In this document: positions 1-9,884 of the stretch, piece by piece
Numbering within the stretch: position 1 is the first letter of the stretch
Layout of the letters: every line of letters begins with the position of its first letter
Source of the DNA: Mycobacterium sp. E3198
GTDB taxonomy: Bacteria > Actinomycetota > Actinomycetes > Mycobacteriales > Mycobacteriaceae
Assembly: GCF_001667015.1 (NCBI RefSeq)
Contig: NZ_LZIS01000059.1
Coordinates: 52,192-116,191, forward strand
Direction of reading: 5' to 3'
DNA: 64,000 nt
The notes under the pieces: generated by a model
Databases searched by the model: none
What the model was told of the DNA's origin: nothing
Seen by the model: only the letters and a program-made list of their open reading frames with translations
Position numbers and translations under genes: made by a program

Positions 1-2008
1 AGGAAATTCGCGCCCATTTGTCCGGCCACTTGTCGGCCGGGATCACGTACCGGAACGCGAACATCGCCAGTCCGACGGCCAGCATGCCGTAGACCCCCAT
101 CATCGCGGCGTGCGCGTGGTTGGCCGTCAGCGCGGTGCCGATCTGGTAGTAGGACACAATCGGCAGGTTGATCAGGAAGCCGAAGATGCCGGCGCCCAAG
201 AAGTTCCAGAATCCGACCGCGACGAGGAACATCACCGCCCAGCGATGGGGGAACGGCTTGGTGTCGCCGGACTGCTGGCGCGAACCCAGCTGTAAGAACG
301 CCCACGCTTCGACGGTGAGGAAAGTCAACGGGATGACCTCGGCCGCCGAGAAGAACGCGCCCAGCGCCATGTGTTCCACCGGGGTGCCCGAGAAGTACAG
401 GTGGTGCATGGTGCCGATGACGCCGCCCGCGGAGTACAGGATCACGTCGAGGAAGATGACCCCCAGCGCGATTCGTTCGCGCACCACGCCCAGCAGCACG
501 AACATGTAGGCCACCATCACGGTGGTGAACAGTTCGAGAAAGTCCTCGACCCACAGGTGCACCACCCAGAATCGCCAGAATTCCGCGACGGTGTAGTGCG
601 TGCCGCTGCTGGCCAGCAGCCCGACGGCGTAAAACGCCGGGATCGCCAGGCCGGAGAAGAAGAACAGCCACGGCATGTTCATCTTCGACTCGCCTTTGAG
701 CCTGGACCGCATGCCGCGCCAGATGATCGCGATCCACACGAAAAGGCCGATGATCAGCAATATTTGGAACAAGCGCGGCAGGTCGAGGTACTCCCACTGC
801 TGGGAGAACAGCGACCCGCGCGGAATCACCCCGTAGATCGAGAGCGCCTCGCAGAGCAGCGAGCCGAACACCACCACCGCCACCGCACCCAGCAGCACGT
901 AGGCCAGCAAGCCCTGGCGGCGCGGCTCCCGACGGGCGATGAACGGCACCAGGAAGATGCCGCCCGCGAGGAAGGCGGCGGCCGTCCAGAACAGCGACAG
1001 CTGGACATGCCAGGTGCGGGCCAGGTTGTACGGCAGCATGCGCGCCAGGTCCAGGCCGAAGAACGTCGACAGATCGGCCCGGTAGTGCTCGGCCGCGGCG
1101 CCGAGCAGCGTCTGGGCCAAGAACAGCAGGGAGACGATCGCGAAGAACCAGATGGTGGCCCGCTGGGCCGGTGTGAGGCCCACCTCGCCGGGTTGGCGGA
1201 ACGACAGCGTGGACGCCTCGGCGCTGTGCCAGCCCACCTTCTGGCTCCAGCGCCCGTAGACCGCGAACATGATGCCGATGCCGCCCAGCAACGCGATCAG
1301 TGACAGTGTCGACCACACGATCACCGGAGCGGTCGGGCCGTTGTCGACCCGCGGCTCGGCCGGCCAGTTGTTGGTGTAGCTGTACTTGTGGCCCGGGCGT
1401 TCGGCCGCCCCCGCCCACGCCGTCCACGCGAAGAACGCCGTCAGGTCGTGGATCTGTGCCTTGTCGGTGATCATCCGGGGCAGCAACCCGTATCTGGTCG
1501 AGTTCTCACCGAAGTAGGCCGCGTAATGGTTTTGGATGCGGTCGAACGCCCCGGCCTGCCGGTCGGTGAACACCAGCGTCCCGGTCGCGGGGTTGTAGCG
1601 GTTGGTCCGGAACTCGGTGACGACCCGATCGCGCGGGTCGGCGTCACCCTGCGCGCGCAACTGGCCGGCGACGTCGTCGGTGGCCATCCGGAGGTATTCG
1701 GCCGTGTAATCGGGCCCCAGGTAGGCGCCGTGGCCGAGCACTGATCCGTACTCCATCAATCCGCGAGCTTGGTACAGCTCCTGGCCCCGGGTGATGTCGT
1801 CGCCGGTGAACAACACCCGGCCCGATTCGTTGACCACCGTGGCCGGCATCGGCATCGACGCCGAGTATGTGCGGTAGGCCAGGATGCCCATCACCAAAAA
1901 GCCGAAGATCATCACCAGGGCGACCCCCTGCAGCCAGGCCCGCGAAATGAGAGGCTGAGCGGAAGGCTGATCGGAGGGGGGCGTCGACGATACCTGCGGA
2001 GCTGCCAT
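1..2008 (-). CDS. norZ: quinol-dependent nitric oxide reductase (qNOR), 3' end cut by window
   Basis: Reduces NO to N2O with electrons from quinol in the cytoplasmic membrane. The ATG at 2008 opens a frame that stays open to base 1 (669 codons seen), so the C-terminus lies outside the window. After one N-terminal membrane helix (about residues 25-45) comes an extracytoplasmic region with YQARGLMEYGSVLGHGAYLG, typical of qNOR, and then a heme-copper-oxidase-like multi-helix core. GTMHHLYFSG (about residue 535) holds the paired His that ligate the non-heme iron, and NHAHAAMMGVYG (about residue 630) lies in the late heme-binding helices. AAAGGGG lies about 12 nt upstream of the ATG. The gene diverges from a stress-protein/DevR-like pair with a DosR-box-like repeat between them, so control by hypoxia or NO is an inference. 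Family assignment is firm. Confidence 0.93.
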   Translation of the reverse strand, partial: MAAPQVSSTPPSDQPSAQPLISRAWLQGVALVMIFGFLVMGILAYRTYSASMPMPATVVNESGRVLFTGDDITRGQELYQARGLMEYGSVLGHGAYLGPDYTAEYLRMATDDVAGQLRAQGDADPRDRVVTEFRTNRYNPATGTLVFTDRQAGAFDRIQNHYAAYFGENSTRYGLLPRMITDKAQIHDLTAFFAWTAWAGAAERPGHKYSYTNNWPAEPRVDNGPTAPVIVWSTLSLIALLGGIGIMFAVYGRWSQKVGWHSAEASTLSFRQPGEVGLTPAQRATIWFFAIVSLLFLAQTLLGAAAEHYRADLSTFFGLDLARMLPYNLARTWHVQLSLFWTAAAFLAGGIFLVPFIARREPRRQGLLAYVLLGAVAVVVFGSLLCEALSIYGVIPRGSLFSQQWEYLDLPRLFQILLIIGLFVWIAIIWRGMRSRLKGESKMNMPWLFFFSGLAIPAFYAVGLLASSGTHYTVAEFWRFWVVHLWVEDFLELFTTVMVAYMFVLLGVVRERIALGVIFLDVILYSAGGVIGTMHHLYFSGTPVEHMALGAFFSAAEVIPLTFLTVEAWAFLQLGSRQQSGDTKPFPHRWAVMFLVAVGFWNFLGAGIFGFLINLPIVSYYQIGTALTANHAHAAMMGVYGMLAVGLAMFAFRYVIPADKWPDKWARIS

Positions 2009-2111
2009 TACGGGGTGTCCCCTTTCGACGATGGCCGCATCGCCCGGTGTCTCGCTCGCGGCGATGCCACACAGACATCCAACCGTTTCTCGTCCGGCGG
2101 CAACAGTGCCT

Positions 2112-2147
2112 GGGCCATTGATGCGATTGATAGGGACCAATGGCCCC
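2112..2147. promoter_or_regulatory. DosR-box-like inverted repeat in divergent promoter region
   Basis: GGGACCAATGGCCCC (2133-2147) matches the core of the DosR/DevR box (GGGAC, about four bases, then G-K-CCC). An upstream GGGCCATTG (2112-2120) is the exact reverse complement of CAATGGCCC (2138-2146), giving a second half-site in inverted orientation. The site is about 125 bp from the NO-reductase start and about 103 bp from the stress-protein start, so it could serve either or both genes. Binding is inferred from the motif and from the downstream genes belonging to DosR-regulon families. Confidence 0.5.
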
Positions 2148-2249
2148 CAGATGTGAACCGAACGCCCCTGGGTAACCCCTGTTTCCGGCAATAACCTACG
2201 GGTGGTTCACGACGGTGATTCAGCATTCCGAGCAGCGCAGGAGACCCCG

Positions 2250-3062
2250 ATGGGTGATTCAGCTCCGAGCGTCGTCGTCGGCGTCGACGGATCCAAGGCG
2301 GCCATTGCCGCTGCCCGCTGGGCGGTCGACGAGGCGGTGAGCCGCGACATACCGCTGCGCTTGGTTTACGTCATCGAGCCGTCAGGCACTTCTGCGGCCG
2401 AGAATCGCGAGGGCCGGCTGGCCACCGCCCGCTCGGCGTTGCACGACGCCCGGCGCGCGATCGAGGCCGCGGGGCGTCCGGTCAAGGTCGAAGCCGAAAT
2501 CCTTTGGGGAAGACCGCTTGCCAGCATGATCGAAGAGTCCAGGGCGGCGGCGATGATGTGTGTCGGGTCCATCGGACTCAATCATGCCGCCCATGGCGTC
2601 GGCTCCCTTTCTGCGAGCCTGGCCGCGTCGGCGCTGTGCCCGGTCGCCGTCATCCGCCGGCCGTCGGGCAGGCGGGCATCCGCCAAGGTCGGCCGCGCCA
2701 AGGTCAGTCGTGTCACCGTGCAGGCCGACGACGCCGGCGTGCTGCGCCAGGCCTTCGAGGAGGCGAGACTGCGGCAAGCCCCGCTGCGCGCGATCGCGGT
2801 GGCCCATTCCGCCGGGCCGGATGACGTCGAGGCGAAACGTGCTGCGCACGCCCAGCTGAGACGGCGGATCGCCCGATGGACGCGGCAGTACCCCGACGTG
2901 GAAGTCGAGTCCGTCGTCGTGCGGGGGAGCGTCGACGAGTATCTGGCCGCCAACCCGGAGCCGGAGCAGCTTTTCGTGACCGACGCGCGCGCGTGCTACG
3001 ACCTGTGCGGAGCGCACAACGCCGGAAACTCCATTCTCGCCACGCGTTCGAGCAATCTGTAG
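2250..3062 (+). CDS. universal stress protein with two Usp domains (Rv3134c-like)
   Basis: 270-aa cytoplasmic protein with two Usp folds. The first begins VVVGVDGSKAAIAAARWAV and ends with the nucleotide-binding stretch GSIGLNHAAHG followed by SLSASLAASALCPVAVIRR. The second, from about residue 150, is more diverged and lacks a clear G-x2-G-x9-G motif. The ATG at 2250 was chosen because AGGAGA lies just upstream; an earlier in-frame start at 2202 has no such site. Length and order (Usp then DevR-like regulator 9 bp later) mirror Rv3134c-devR of M. tuberculosis, which belong to the DosR regulon. No devS-like kinase follows here. The role in dormancy or redox stress is inferred from the family. 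Confidence 0.85.
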   Translation: MGDSAPSVVVGVDGSKAAIAAARWAVDEAVSRDIPLRLVYVIEPSGTSAAENREGRLATARSALHDARRAIEAAGRPVKVEAEILWGRPLASMIEESRAAAMMCVGSIGLNHAAHGVGSLSASLAASALCPVAVIRRPSGRRASAKVGRAKVSRVTVQADDAGVLRQAFEEARLRQAPLRAIAVAHSAGPDDVEAKRAAHAQLRRRIARWTRQYPDVEVESVVVRGSVDEYLAANPEPEQLFVTDARACYDLCGAHNAGNSILATRSSNL

Positions 3063-3071
3063 AGGCTGGCG

Positions 3072-3722
3072 GTGGCTGAGGTGGGCCCGGGAGGGGACGC
3101 GTTGTTAGGTTTCTTTTTGGTCGACGATCACGTGGCGGTGCGGCGCGGCCTGATCGACTTGCTTTGTGCGGACCCCGAACTCGACTGCGTGGGGGAGGCC
3201 GGGTCCGTCGCCGAGGCGATGACCAAGATCCCCGCGGCCAGTCCCGATGTCGCGGTGCTCGACGACTGGCTGCCCGACGGAAACGGCGTCCAGCTGTGTC
3301 GCGATCTCCGGTCGTCCATGCCGGATCTGCGTTGCCTGATCCTGACGTCGCACAGCTCCGACGAGGCGATGCTGTATGCGGTCCTTGCCGGCGGCAGCGG
3401 ATACGTCGTCAAAGACATCAAAGGCATGGAATTGGCTTCCGCCATCAAACATGTCGGCGCCGGCCTATCTCTACTCGACCCGCGGGTGACGGCCGGGCTG
3501 ATGGAGCGGGTGTGGCGGATCGCCGAGGACAACGAGGGGCGCTGGGGTCTCGACGAGCGGGACCGCGCGTTGTTGAGCTTGCTCGGTGACGGCCTGACCG
3601 ACAGGCAGATCGCCGAGCGGACCGGGTTGGCGGAAGACGTCGTGCGCAAACGCGTGTCGCGTGTGCTGGTCAAACTGGGTGTGACCCGCTATCCGTACTC
3701 GCTCGATCGCAACTGGTTCTAA
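3072..3722 (+). CDS. DevR/DosR-paralogous NarL-type response regulator with altered DNA-binding domain
   Basis: Receiver domain followed by a LuxR/NarL-type helix-turn-helix. The receiver is very like Dev[14 protein letters not shown] with acidic residues, [13 protein letters not shown] with the phospho-acceptor Asp, ILTS and [12 protein letters not shown]. The last 50 residues depart from DevR. The recognition segment reads [18 protein letters not shown] instead of LAEKTVKNYVSRLLAKLG, so the DevR DNA-contacting Lys/Lys/Asn become Asp/Arg/Lys, and the final helix is replaced by a short tail [16 protein letters not shown] at 3072 and a TTG at 3102 are both possible starts. The TTG has GGGAGGGG five bases upstream and gives an N-terminus of DevR length. 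It lies 9 bp after the stress-protein gene, probably in one operon. No sensor kinase is adjacent. Confidence 0.85.
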   Translation: MAEVGPGGDALLGFFLVDDHVAVRRGLIDLLCADPELDCVGEAGSVAEAMTKIPAASPDVAVLDDWLPDGNGVQLCRDLRSSMPDLRCLILTSHSSDEAMLYAVLAGGSGYVVKDIKGMELASAIKHVGAGLSLLDPRVTAGLMERVWRIAEDNEGRWGLDERDRALLSLLGDGLTDRQIAERTGLAEDVVRKRVSRVLVKLGVTRYPYSLDRNWF

Positions 3723-3731
3723 GGGCCCGGG

Positions 3732-5093
3732 TCAGCCGTGCCCGATGCGCAGCAACTCGGCCAGGCTGGGTAGCTTGACGCGGGGACGCCCGTGGGGCTC
3801 GCCGGCGGCTCGCTCATGTCGGTCGATGACCTCCCAGTGAGCGGACGTGACCAGCTTCGGCTGGCGCGATGCCAGCCAGGCGACCAGCTTGTCCGCGTGA
3901 TCGTCGTCGAAGTCCGCGGGTTTCTCGTCTGCGGCCAAGTCGCGCAGCAGGGTGTCGATGGTGTCCTGGGAGTCCTTCTTATTGGTACCGATCACGCCGG
4001 TCGGCCCGCGCTTGATCCACCCGACGACGTATTCGTTGCGGCTGCCCTCCACCCGGCCGTCGGTGTTGGGGATCGTCGCGCTCTTGTCGTCGAAGGGCAG
4101 CCCGGGGGTGGGCACGCCGCGGTAACCGACCGACCGCACCACCAATTGCGCCGGCAGCTCCTCGCGTTCGCCGGTGTCCTTCGCCGCCACCCGCCCGCTC
4201 TCGTCACCGACCAGCTCGTTACGGCCCAGGACGATGCTCTCCACCTTGCCGTCGCCCTTGATCTCGATCGGAGAAGTGAGGAACCGGAACACGATTCGGC
4301 GATGGCCGGGCCGCGGGGCTCGCTGGGCGTAGTCGCGCAGCACCTTGATGTTCTGCTTCGTCGTCTTGCCCACCGCGGCCGCGTCCTCGTCGCTGATGCC
4401 CTCCAGTTGCGCCGGGTCGACGATCACGTCAACCCCCTCGAGGTCCGCGAGTTCGCGCAACTCCAGCGTCGTGAACGCCGTCTGCAGCGGCCCGCGGCGG
4501 CCGATGATGACCACCTCGTCGACACCGCAGGGGCGCAGCGACTCCAGCGCGTGGTCGGCGATATCGGTCTGCCCGAGCACATCCGGGTCGGTGACCAGGA
4601 TGCGCGCCACGTCGAGCGCCACGTTGCCGTTACCCACGACGACGGCCCGGGTGCCCGACAGGTCGGGAGTGCTGCGCTCGAAGCTGGGGTGAGCGTTGTA
4701 CCAGCCCACGAAGTCGACGGCGGCGACGCTGCCTTGCAGGTCCTCACCGGGGATGTTCAGCGCGCGGTCGGACTGTGCCCCCACGGCATAGACCACGGCG
4801 TCATACCGCTCGGCGAGTTCGGCCGCCTCCACATGCTCGCCCACCACCACGTTGCCGAAGAAGCGGAACCGGGGGTCTTCCGCGGTCTTCTCGAATTGCT
4901 TGCTGATCGACTTGATCTTCGGGTGGTCGGGGGCGACGCCGGAGCGGACCAGCCCCCAGGGCGTCGGCAGCATCTCCAGCATGTCGACGGCCACGTCGAC
5001 GTTGTCCGACGCGTCGGCGGCCTTCAGCAACGATGCCGCGGCGAAGAATCCCGACGGTCCGGAGCCGACGATCGCGACGTGATATGGGCGCAT
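3732..5093 (-). CDS. fprA: NADPH:ferredoxin reductase FprA
   Basis: 453-aa adrenodoxin-reductase-type flavoprotein that passes electrons from NADPH through FAD to ferredoxins serving P450 and other redox enzymes in the cytoplasm. The N-terminal FAD-binding motif VAIVGSGPSGFFAA starts at residue 6. TPWGLVRSGVAPDHPKIK is the family signature, and VVVGNGNVALDVARIL is the NADPH-binding Rossmann motif in mid-protein. The C-terminal half has GWIKRGPTGVIGTNKKDS. The start at 5093 gives MRPYHVAIVG, as in known FprA proteins; an 11-residue upstream extension was rejected. Convergent with the DevR-like regulator and divergent from prfB, as in M. tuberculosis. The length matches the family (456 aa in M. 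tuberculosis). Confidence 0.96.
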   Translation of the reverse strand: MRPYHVAIVGSGPSGFFAAASLLKAADASDNVDVAVDMLEMLPTPWGLVRSGVAPDHPKIKSISKQFEKTAEDPRFRFFGNVVVGEHVEAAELAERYDAVVYAVGAQSDRALNIPGEDLQGSVAAVDFVGWYNAHPSFERSTPDLSGTRAVVVGNGNVALDVARILVTDPDVLGQTDIADHALESLRPCGVDEVVIIGRRGPLQTAFTTLELRELADLEGVDVIVDPAQLEGISDEDAAAVGKTTKQNIKVLRDYAQRAPRPGHRRIVFRFLTSPIEIKGDGKVESIVLGRNELVGDESGRVAAKDTGEREELPAQLVVRSVGYRGVPTPGLPFDDKSATIPNTDGRVEGSRNEYVVGWIKRGPTGVIGTNKKDSQDTIDTLLRDLAADEKPADFDDDHADKLVAWLASRQPKLVTSAHWEVIDRHERAAGEPHGRPRVKLPSLAELLRIGHG

Positions 5094-5183
5094 CCTCGAG
5101 CCTTCTGTTCGTGTGGGGGCTGTCACTTGATGCTAAACGCTGGCGCCCGGGCCACGACCTGAGCATTGGTAACGTGGGCGCCT

Positions 5184-6296
5184 GTGGAACCCGACCGTCA
5201 AGCCGATATCGCCGCCCTTGACTCCACCCTGACCACGGTGGAGCGGGTGCTCGATGTGGACGGTCTGCGCAGCCGCATCGAAAAGCTGGAGCACGAGGCG
5301 TCGGACCCCAAACTGTGGGACGACCAGACCAACGCGCAGCGCGTGACCAGCGAACTGTCCCACACGCAGGGCGAGTTGCGCCGAATCGAGGAGCTGCGGC
5401 AGCGCCTCGATGACCTGCCGGTGCTCTACGAGCTGGCGGCCGAGGAGGGGGAGGGCGGCGCCGACACCCTCGCCGAGGCCGATGCGGAGCTCAAGGCGCT
5501 GCGCGCCGATATAGAGGCCACCGAGGTGCGCACGCTGCTCTCGGGTGAGTACGACGAGCGCGAGGCGCTGGTCACCATCCGCTCGGGCGCCGGCGGGGTG
5601 GACGCCGCCGACTGGGCCGAGATGCTGATGCGGATGTACATCCGCTGGGCCGAGCAGCACAAGTATCCGGTCGAGGTGTTCGACACCTCCTACGCCGAAG
5701 AAGCGGGCATCAAGAGTGCCACCTTCGCGGTGCATGCTCCGTTCGCCTACGGCACGCTGTCCGTCGAGCAGGGCACCCACCGGCTGGTGCGGATCAGCCC
5801 ATTCGACAACCAGAGTCGACGGCAGACTTCGTTCGCCGAAGTCGAGGTGCTCCCCGTGGTGGAAACCACGGACCACATCGATATTCCGGAAGGCGACGTG
5901 CGGGTGGACGTCTACCGTTCCAGCGGTCCCGGCGGTCAGTCGGTGAACACCACCGACTCCGCGGTGCGTTTGACCCACATCCCGACGGGTATCGTCGTGA
6001 CTTGCCAGAACGAAAAATCGCAACTGCAGAACAAGATCTCGGCAATGCGAGTGCTTCAGGCAAAGTTGTTGGAGCGCAAGCGATCAGAAGAGCGCGCTGA
6101 GCTGGACGCCTTGAAGGGTGAAGGCGGCAGCTCCTGGGGTAACCAGATGCGTTCCTACGTACTGCACCCGTATCAGATGGTCAAGGATCTGCGAACCGAG
6201 TTCGAGGTGGGCAATCCGACCGCCGTCCTGGACGGGGACATCGACGGATTCCTGGAAGCGGGGATCCGGTGGCGCAATCGAAAAGATGCTGACTAA
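5184..6296 (+). CDS. prfB: peptide chain release factor 2
   Basis: 370-aa class I release factor that recognises UGA and UAA and triggers peptidyl-tRNA hydrolysis. The SPF tripeptide of RF2 is seen in [18 protein letters not shown], and the catalytic GGQ in [18 protein letters not shown]. Start GTG 5184 gives [13 protein letters not shown], matching mycobacterial RF2. The frame is open throughout, so the autoregulatory +1 frameshift known from E. coli prfB is absent. The stop overlaps the next gene by 11 nt, implying co-transcription with the MscS-like gene. Confidence 0.97.
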   Translation: MEPDRQADIAALDSTLTTVERVLDVDGLRSRIEKLEHEASDPKLWDDQTNAQRVTSELSHTQGELRRIEELRQRLDDLPVLYELAAEEGEGGADTLAEADAELKALRADIEATEVRTLLSGEYDEREALVTIRSGAGGVDAADWAEMLMRMYIRWAEQHKYPVEVFDTSYAEEAGIKSATFAVHAPFAYGTLSVEQGTHRLVRISPFDNQSRRQTSFAEVEVLPVVETTDHIDIPEGDVRVDVYRSSGPGGQSVNTTDSAVRLTHIPTGIVVTCQNEKSQLQNKISAMRVLQAKLLERKRSEERAELDALKGEGGSSWGNQMRSYVLHPYQMVKDLRTEFEVGNPTAVLDGDIDGFLEAGIRWRNRKDAD

Positions 6297-7281
6297 CACG
6301 ACAGTTACTGCCGCAACCGCCTCGATCCGGGCGCTGGGCTGGCACGAATTCTGGCGCGGCGACGCCGGCCAGTGGATCATCACCCGCGGTCTGCGGATCG
6401 TCATGGTGCTGATCGCGGCGGTGCTCGCGGCCCGCTTCGTCAACTGGGTGGCGCAACAGGTCACCCGCCAGCTCGACCTGGGCTTCGCCGAAAGCGACGC
6501 GCTGGTGCGCTCGGAGGCAACCAAGCACCGCCAGGCCGTGGCGTCGGTGATCTCCTGGGTGTCGGTCGTGATCATCGGCATCTGGGTCATGCTGCAGATC
6601 GCCGACATTCTGCGGTTTTCGGTGGGCGGCCTGGTCGCGCCGGCCACCGTGGTGGGCGCGGCGCTGGGCTTCGGCGCGCAGCAACTGGTGCGAGACCTGC
6701 TCTCCGGGTTCTTCATCCTGGTGGAGAAGCAGTACGGCTTCGGTGACCTGGTCACCCTCACGGTCGTGTCGGCGACGGAAGCCAGCGGCACGGTCGAGAA
6801 CGTGACGTTGCGGGTGACCCGCCTGCGCTCGCCCGACGGCGAAGTGTTGACCATTCCCAACGGCCAGATCGTCAAGGTGGTCAACCTGTCCAAGGACTGG
6901 GCGCGCGCGGTCGTGGACATCCCGGTGTCGACGGGCGCCGACCTGAACCGGGTCAACGAGGTCCTGCATCAGGAGTGTGAGCACGCGATGGACACCCCGG
7001 TGCTCGGGGAGTTGCTGTTGGATCCGCCCACCGTGATGGGGGTGGAAAGCATCGCGGTCGACACCGTCACTCTCCGACTGGTGGCCCGCACCCTGCCCGG
7101 TAAGCAGTTCGAGGTGGGCCGGCAGTTGCGGGTGCTGGTCATTCGTGCGCTGGCCCGCGTCGGAATCGTGACCTCGGCCGACGCGACCGTGGGCCTGGTC
7201 GAAGATCCGTCCGTCCCCGTCGCCCAGGCCGCCGAGGAGCGGTCCGACGGCGAAACCAAGGACGCGGTACAGCGCCAGTGA
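6286..7281 (+). CDS. small-conductance mechanosensitive ion channel family protein (MscS-like)
   Basis: 331-aa membrane protein, the Rv3104c-type partner of the prfB-ftsE block. It has two to three N-terminal transmembrane helices (about residues 35-55, 85-105 and 110-135), then a typical MscS pore/beta domain: [20 protein letters not shown], a loop with [12 protein letters not shown], and [24 protein letters not shown], followed by an alpha/beta C-terminal domain. Likely acts in the cytoplasmic membrane as an osmotic release channel; the mycobacterial role is not established. The ATG at 6286 overlaps the prfB stop; a longer frame from 6118 is only prfB in another frame. The stop overlaps the next start (GTGA). 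Confidence 0.9.
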   Translation: MLTNTTVTAATASIRALGWHEFWRGDAGQWIITRGLRIVMVLIAAVLAARFVNWVAQQVTRQLDLGFAESDALVRSEATKHRQAVASVISWVSVVIIGIWVMLQIADILRFSVGGLVAPATVVGAALGFGAQQLVRDLLSGFFILVEKQYGFGDLVTLTVVSATEASGTVENVTLRVTRLRSPDGEVLTIPNGQIVKVVNLSKDWARAVVDIPVSTGADLNRVNEVLHQECEHAMDTPVLGELLLDPPTVMGVESIAVDTVTLRLVARTLPGKQFEVGRQLRVLVIRALARVGIVTSADATVGLVEDPSVPVAQAAEERSDGETKDAVQRQ

Positions 7282-7745
7282 AGTTCACCGTGAACGTCCT
7301 CGAGAAGCGCACCGACGGTACGCGACGGCGCTGGAGCCACCTCTTCGGCGGCCGGATACGCACGTCGACGCTGCTGCTGATCGCCGCGTTCTTGGCGGTG
7401 TGGTGGGTCTACGACACCTACCGGCCGGAACCGGCTCCCAAGCCGGCCCCGCAGGTGGTACCGCCGGGTTTCGTGCCGGACCCGAACTACACCTGGGTGC
7501 CGCGCAGCCGGCTGCAGCAGCCCCCGGCCACCGTCACCTTCACCCCGACCCCGACGACGACAGTGCCGAGCACCACGGTGCCGCCGCCGACGACGACCAC
7601 GACGCCGCCGTTCGCTCCGCCACCCCCGCCGTGCCTGCTGCCGGCGCCCTTCTGCCCGCCGAGCACCAGCCCCACGCCGACCCCGCCGCAGCTGCCCCAG
7701 CCGGGGCCCGGCCCGGCCCCGAGTTCACCGGCGCCGGCCGGCTGA
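7278..7745 (+). CDS. proline-rich single-pass membrane protein (Rv3103c-like)
   Basis: 155 aa: a basic N-terminal tail (to about residue 28), one transmembrane helix [18 protein letters not shown], then an extracytoplasmic domain ending in long Pro/Thr runs ([22 protein letters not shown] and similar). Start GTG 7278 overlaps the preceding stop. Its position directly before ftsEX is conserved in mycobacteria, so a cell-envelope or divisome role is plausible, but no function is known. The Pro/Thr repeats are low-complexity DNA and prone to length variation. Confidence 0.85.
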   Translation: MKFTVNVLEKRTDGTRRRWSHLFGGRIRTSTLLLIAAFLAVWWVYDTYRPEPAPKPAPQVVPPGFVPDPNYTWVPRSRLQQPPATVTFTPTPTTTVPSTTVPPPTTTTTPPFAPPPPPCLLPAPFCPPSTSPTPTPPQLPQPGPGPAPSSPAPAG

Positions 7746-7788
7746 CTTCGCTTGCCAGCGAAATTCACCGCTACACTGGCGTGCCGTG

Positions 7789-8478
7789 ATGATCACCCTT
7801 GACAATGTCAGCAAGAAGTACAAAGCGTCGGCCCGTCCGGCGCTCGATGACATCAACGTCAAAATCGACAAGGGCGAATTCGTCTTCCTGATCGGCCCCT
7901 CGGGGTCGGGGAAATCGACGTTCATGCGGCTGCTGCTGGGCGAGGAGTCGCCCAACACCGGTGACATCCGCGTCTCGAAGTTCCACGTGAACAAGCTGCC
8001 CGGACGCCACATCCCGAAGCTGCGCCAGGTGATCGGTTGCGTGTTTCAGGATTTCCGGCTGCTGCAGCAAAAGACCGTCTACGAAAACGTCGCTTTCGCG
8101 CTGGAGGTCATTGGCAAGCGCCGGGACGCGATCAATCGGGTGGTTCCCGACGTGCTCGAGACGGTCGGCCTGTCCGGCAAGGCCAACCGGCTGCCGCAGG
8201 AGCTGTCGGGCGGTGAGCAGCAGCGGGTGGCGATCGCCCGCGCGTTCGTCAACCGGCCCCTGGTGTTGCTGGCCGACGAGCCGACCGGCAACCTCGACCC
8301 GGATACCAGTAAGGACATCATGGATTTGTTGGAGCGGATCAATCGCACCGGCACGACGGTGCTGATGGCGACGCACGACCACCACATAGTGGACTCGATG
8401 CGGCAGCGCGTCGTCGAGCTGTCGCTGGGCAGGCTGGTGCGCGACGAGCAGCGCGGCATCTACGGGATGGATCGCTAA
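7789..8478 (+). CDS. ftsE: cell division ATP-binding protein FtsE
   Basis: 229-aa ABC ATPase that partners FtsX at the divisome and drives regulation of peptidoglycan hydrolases. Walker A is GPSGSGKST, the Q-loop follows CVFQDFRLL, the signature is [14 protein letters not shown], Walker B is [13 protein letters not shown] and the H-loop is ATHDH. ATG 7789 gives [12 protein letters not shown], matching other mycobacterial FtsE; GTG 7786 is in frame one codon earlier. ftsX begins at the next base after the stop. Confidence 0.97.
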   Translation: MITLDNVSKKYKASARPALDDINVKIDKGEFVFLIGPSGSGKSTFMRLLLGEESPNTGDIRVSKFHVNKLPGRHIPKLRQVIGCVFQDFRLLQQKTVYENVAFALEVIGKRRDAINRVVPDVLETVGLSGKANRLPQELSGGEQQRVAIARAFVNRPLVLLADEPTGNLDPDTSKDIMDLLERINRTGTTVLMATHDHHIVDSMRQRVVELSLGRLVRDEQRGIYGMDR

Positions 8479-9372
8479 GTGCGCTTCGGCTTCCTCCTCA
8501 ACGAGGTCCTGACCGGCCTTCGCCGCAACGTCACCATGACGGCCGCGATGATCCTGACGACCGCGATTTCCATCGGCCTGTTCGGCGGGGGCCTGCTGGT
8601 GGTGCGGCTGGCCGAACACTCCCGGGCCATCTACCTCGACCGCGTGGAGACGCAGGTCTTCCTCACCGAGGACGTCTCCGCCAACGACCCGTCCTGCACC
8701 GCCAACCCGTGCAAGGCGCTGCGGGAGAAGATCGACAAGCGGGAGGACGTCAAAGCGGTTCGGTTCCTCAACCGGCAGGACGCCTACGACGACGCGATCC
8801 GCAAGTTTCCGCAGTACAAGGACGTTGCCGGAAAGGATTCCTTCCCAGCGTCTTTCATTGTCAAACTAAATAACCCCGAGCAGCACAAGGACTTTGACAC
8901 CGCTATGCAGGGTCAGCCGGGGGTGCTGTCGGTGCTCAACCAGAAGGACCTGATCGACCGCCTGTTCGCGGTCCTCGACGGGTTGAGCAACGTCGCGTTC
9001 GCAGTCGCCCTGGTGCAGGCCGTCGGCGCGATCCTGTTGATTGCCAACATGGTCCAGGTGGCGGCGTTCACCCGCCGCACCGAGATCGGGATCATGCGCC
9101 TGGTCGGCGCCAGCCGCTTGTACACCCAGCTGCCGTTCCTGGTGGAGGCGATGGTCGCGGCGGCGGTTGGCGTGGCCATCGCGGTCGCCGGCCTGATTCT
9201 GGTTCGGGCAACGTTTTTGGACAACGCGCTGAACCAGTTCTATCAAGCCAATCTGATCGCCCGGGTCGACTATGCCGACATCATTTACATCTCGCCGATC
9301 CTTTTCCTGCTCGGCGTGTCGATGGCCGGACTGACCGCCTACGTGACGTTGCGCCTGTACGTACGGCGGTAG
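8479..9372 (+). CDS. ftsX: cell division permease FtsX
   Basis: 297-aa membrane partner of FtsE. It has an N-terminal helix (about residues 20-43), a large extracytoplasmic loop (about 45-165) with two cysteines ([12 protein letters not shown]) typical of actinobacterial FtsX, and three C-terminal helices. The loop contacts peptidoglycan hydrolases such as RipC in mycobacteria (known from the family). GTG start at 8479 immediately follows the ftsE stop, so translation is coupled. Confidence 0.97.
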   Translation: MRFGFLLNEVLTGLRRNVTMTAAMILTTAISIGLFGGGLLVVRLAEHSRAIYLDRVETQVFLTEDVSANDPSCTANPCKALREKIDKREDVKAVRFLNRQDAYDDAIRKFPQYKDVAGKDSFPASFIVKLNNPEQHKDFDTAMQGQPGVLSVLNQKDLIDRLFAVLDGLSNVAFAVALVQAVGAILLIANMVQVAAFTRRTEIGIMRLVGASRLYTQLPFLVEAMVAAAVGVAIAVAGLILVRATFLDNALNQFYQANLIARVDYADIIYISPILFLLGVSMAGLTAYVTLRLYVRR

Positions 9373-9374
9373 CT

Positions 9375-9884
9375 GTGGCCAAAGACTCTCCCCGGAGCAA
9401 GGCGGCGGGCGACAAGCGCGGCAGCAAACAGATCGTGGCCACCAATCGCAAAGCGCGCCACAACTATTCGATCGAGGAGCTTTACGAGGCCGGGGTGGCC
9501 CTGCAGGGTACCGAAGTCAAGAGTCTGCGCGAGGGCCACGCGTCGTTGGCTGACGCGTTCGCAACGGTTGACGACGGCGAAGTGTGGTTGCGCAACCTCT
9601 ACATCCCCGAGTACCAGCACGGTAGCTGGACCAACCATGACCCGCGCCGCAATCGAAAGTTGTTGTTACATAGGCAACAAATCGACAGACTGGTCGGCAA
9701 GATACGAGATGGTAACCTCGCGCTCGTGCCAATGTCTCTGTATTTCTCCGAAGGAAAGGTCAAGGTCGAGCTCGCGCTCGCGCGCGGCAAGCGAGCCTAC
9801 GACAAGCGCCAAGACATGGCCCGTCGCGATGCCAATCGCGAACTGCATCGAGAGTTGGGCCGGCGAGCCAAGGGCATGAACTGA
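9375..9884 (+). CDS. smpB: tmRNA-binding protein SmpB
   Basis: 169-aa trans-translation factor that binds the tRNA-like domain of tmRNA and delivers it to stalled ribosomes. Motifs: NRKARHNYSIEELYEAGVAL, LQGTEVKSLREG, LLLHRQQIDRL, PMSLYFSEGKVKVELALARGK and a basic C-terminal tail. GTG start two bases after ftsX. Its RNA partner ssrA lies 3 kb downstream in this window, with two unrelated genes between. Confidence 0.97.
   Translation: MAKDSPRSKAAGDKRGSKQIVATNRKARHNYSIEELYEAGVALQGTEVKSLREGHASLADAFATVDDGEVWLRNLYIPEYQHGSWTNHDPRRNRKLLLHRQQIDRLVGKIRDGNLALVPMSLYFSEGKVKVELALARGKRAYDKRQDMARRDANRELHRELGRRAKGMN

Noticed and set aside
371..1303. 310-codon plus-strand frame over the NO reductase gene
   Set aside because: Antisense shadow of the qNOR gene; no domain, and rich in Gln/His/Arg.
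3792..5162. 456-codon plus-strand frame opposite fprA
   Set aside because: It is the antisense of a clear FprA gene; the amino-acid pattern is His/Val/Arg-rich, as expected for a shadow of GC-rich codons.
5184..6296. Search for a programmed +1 frameshift in prfB
   Set aside because: The frame is open from start to stop with no internal UGA, so no frameshift is needed.
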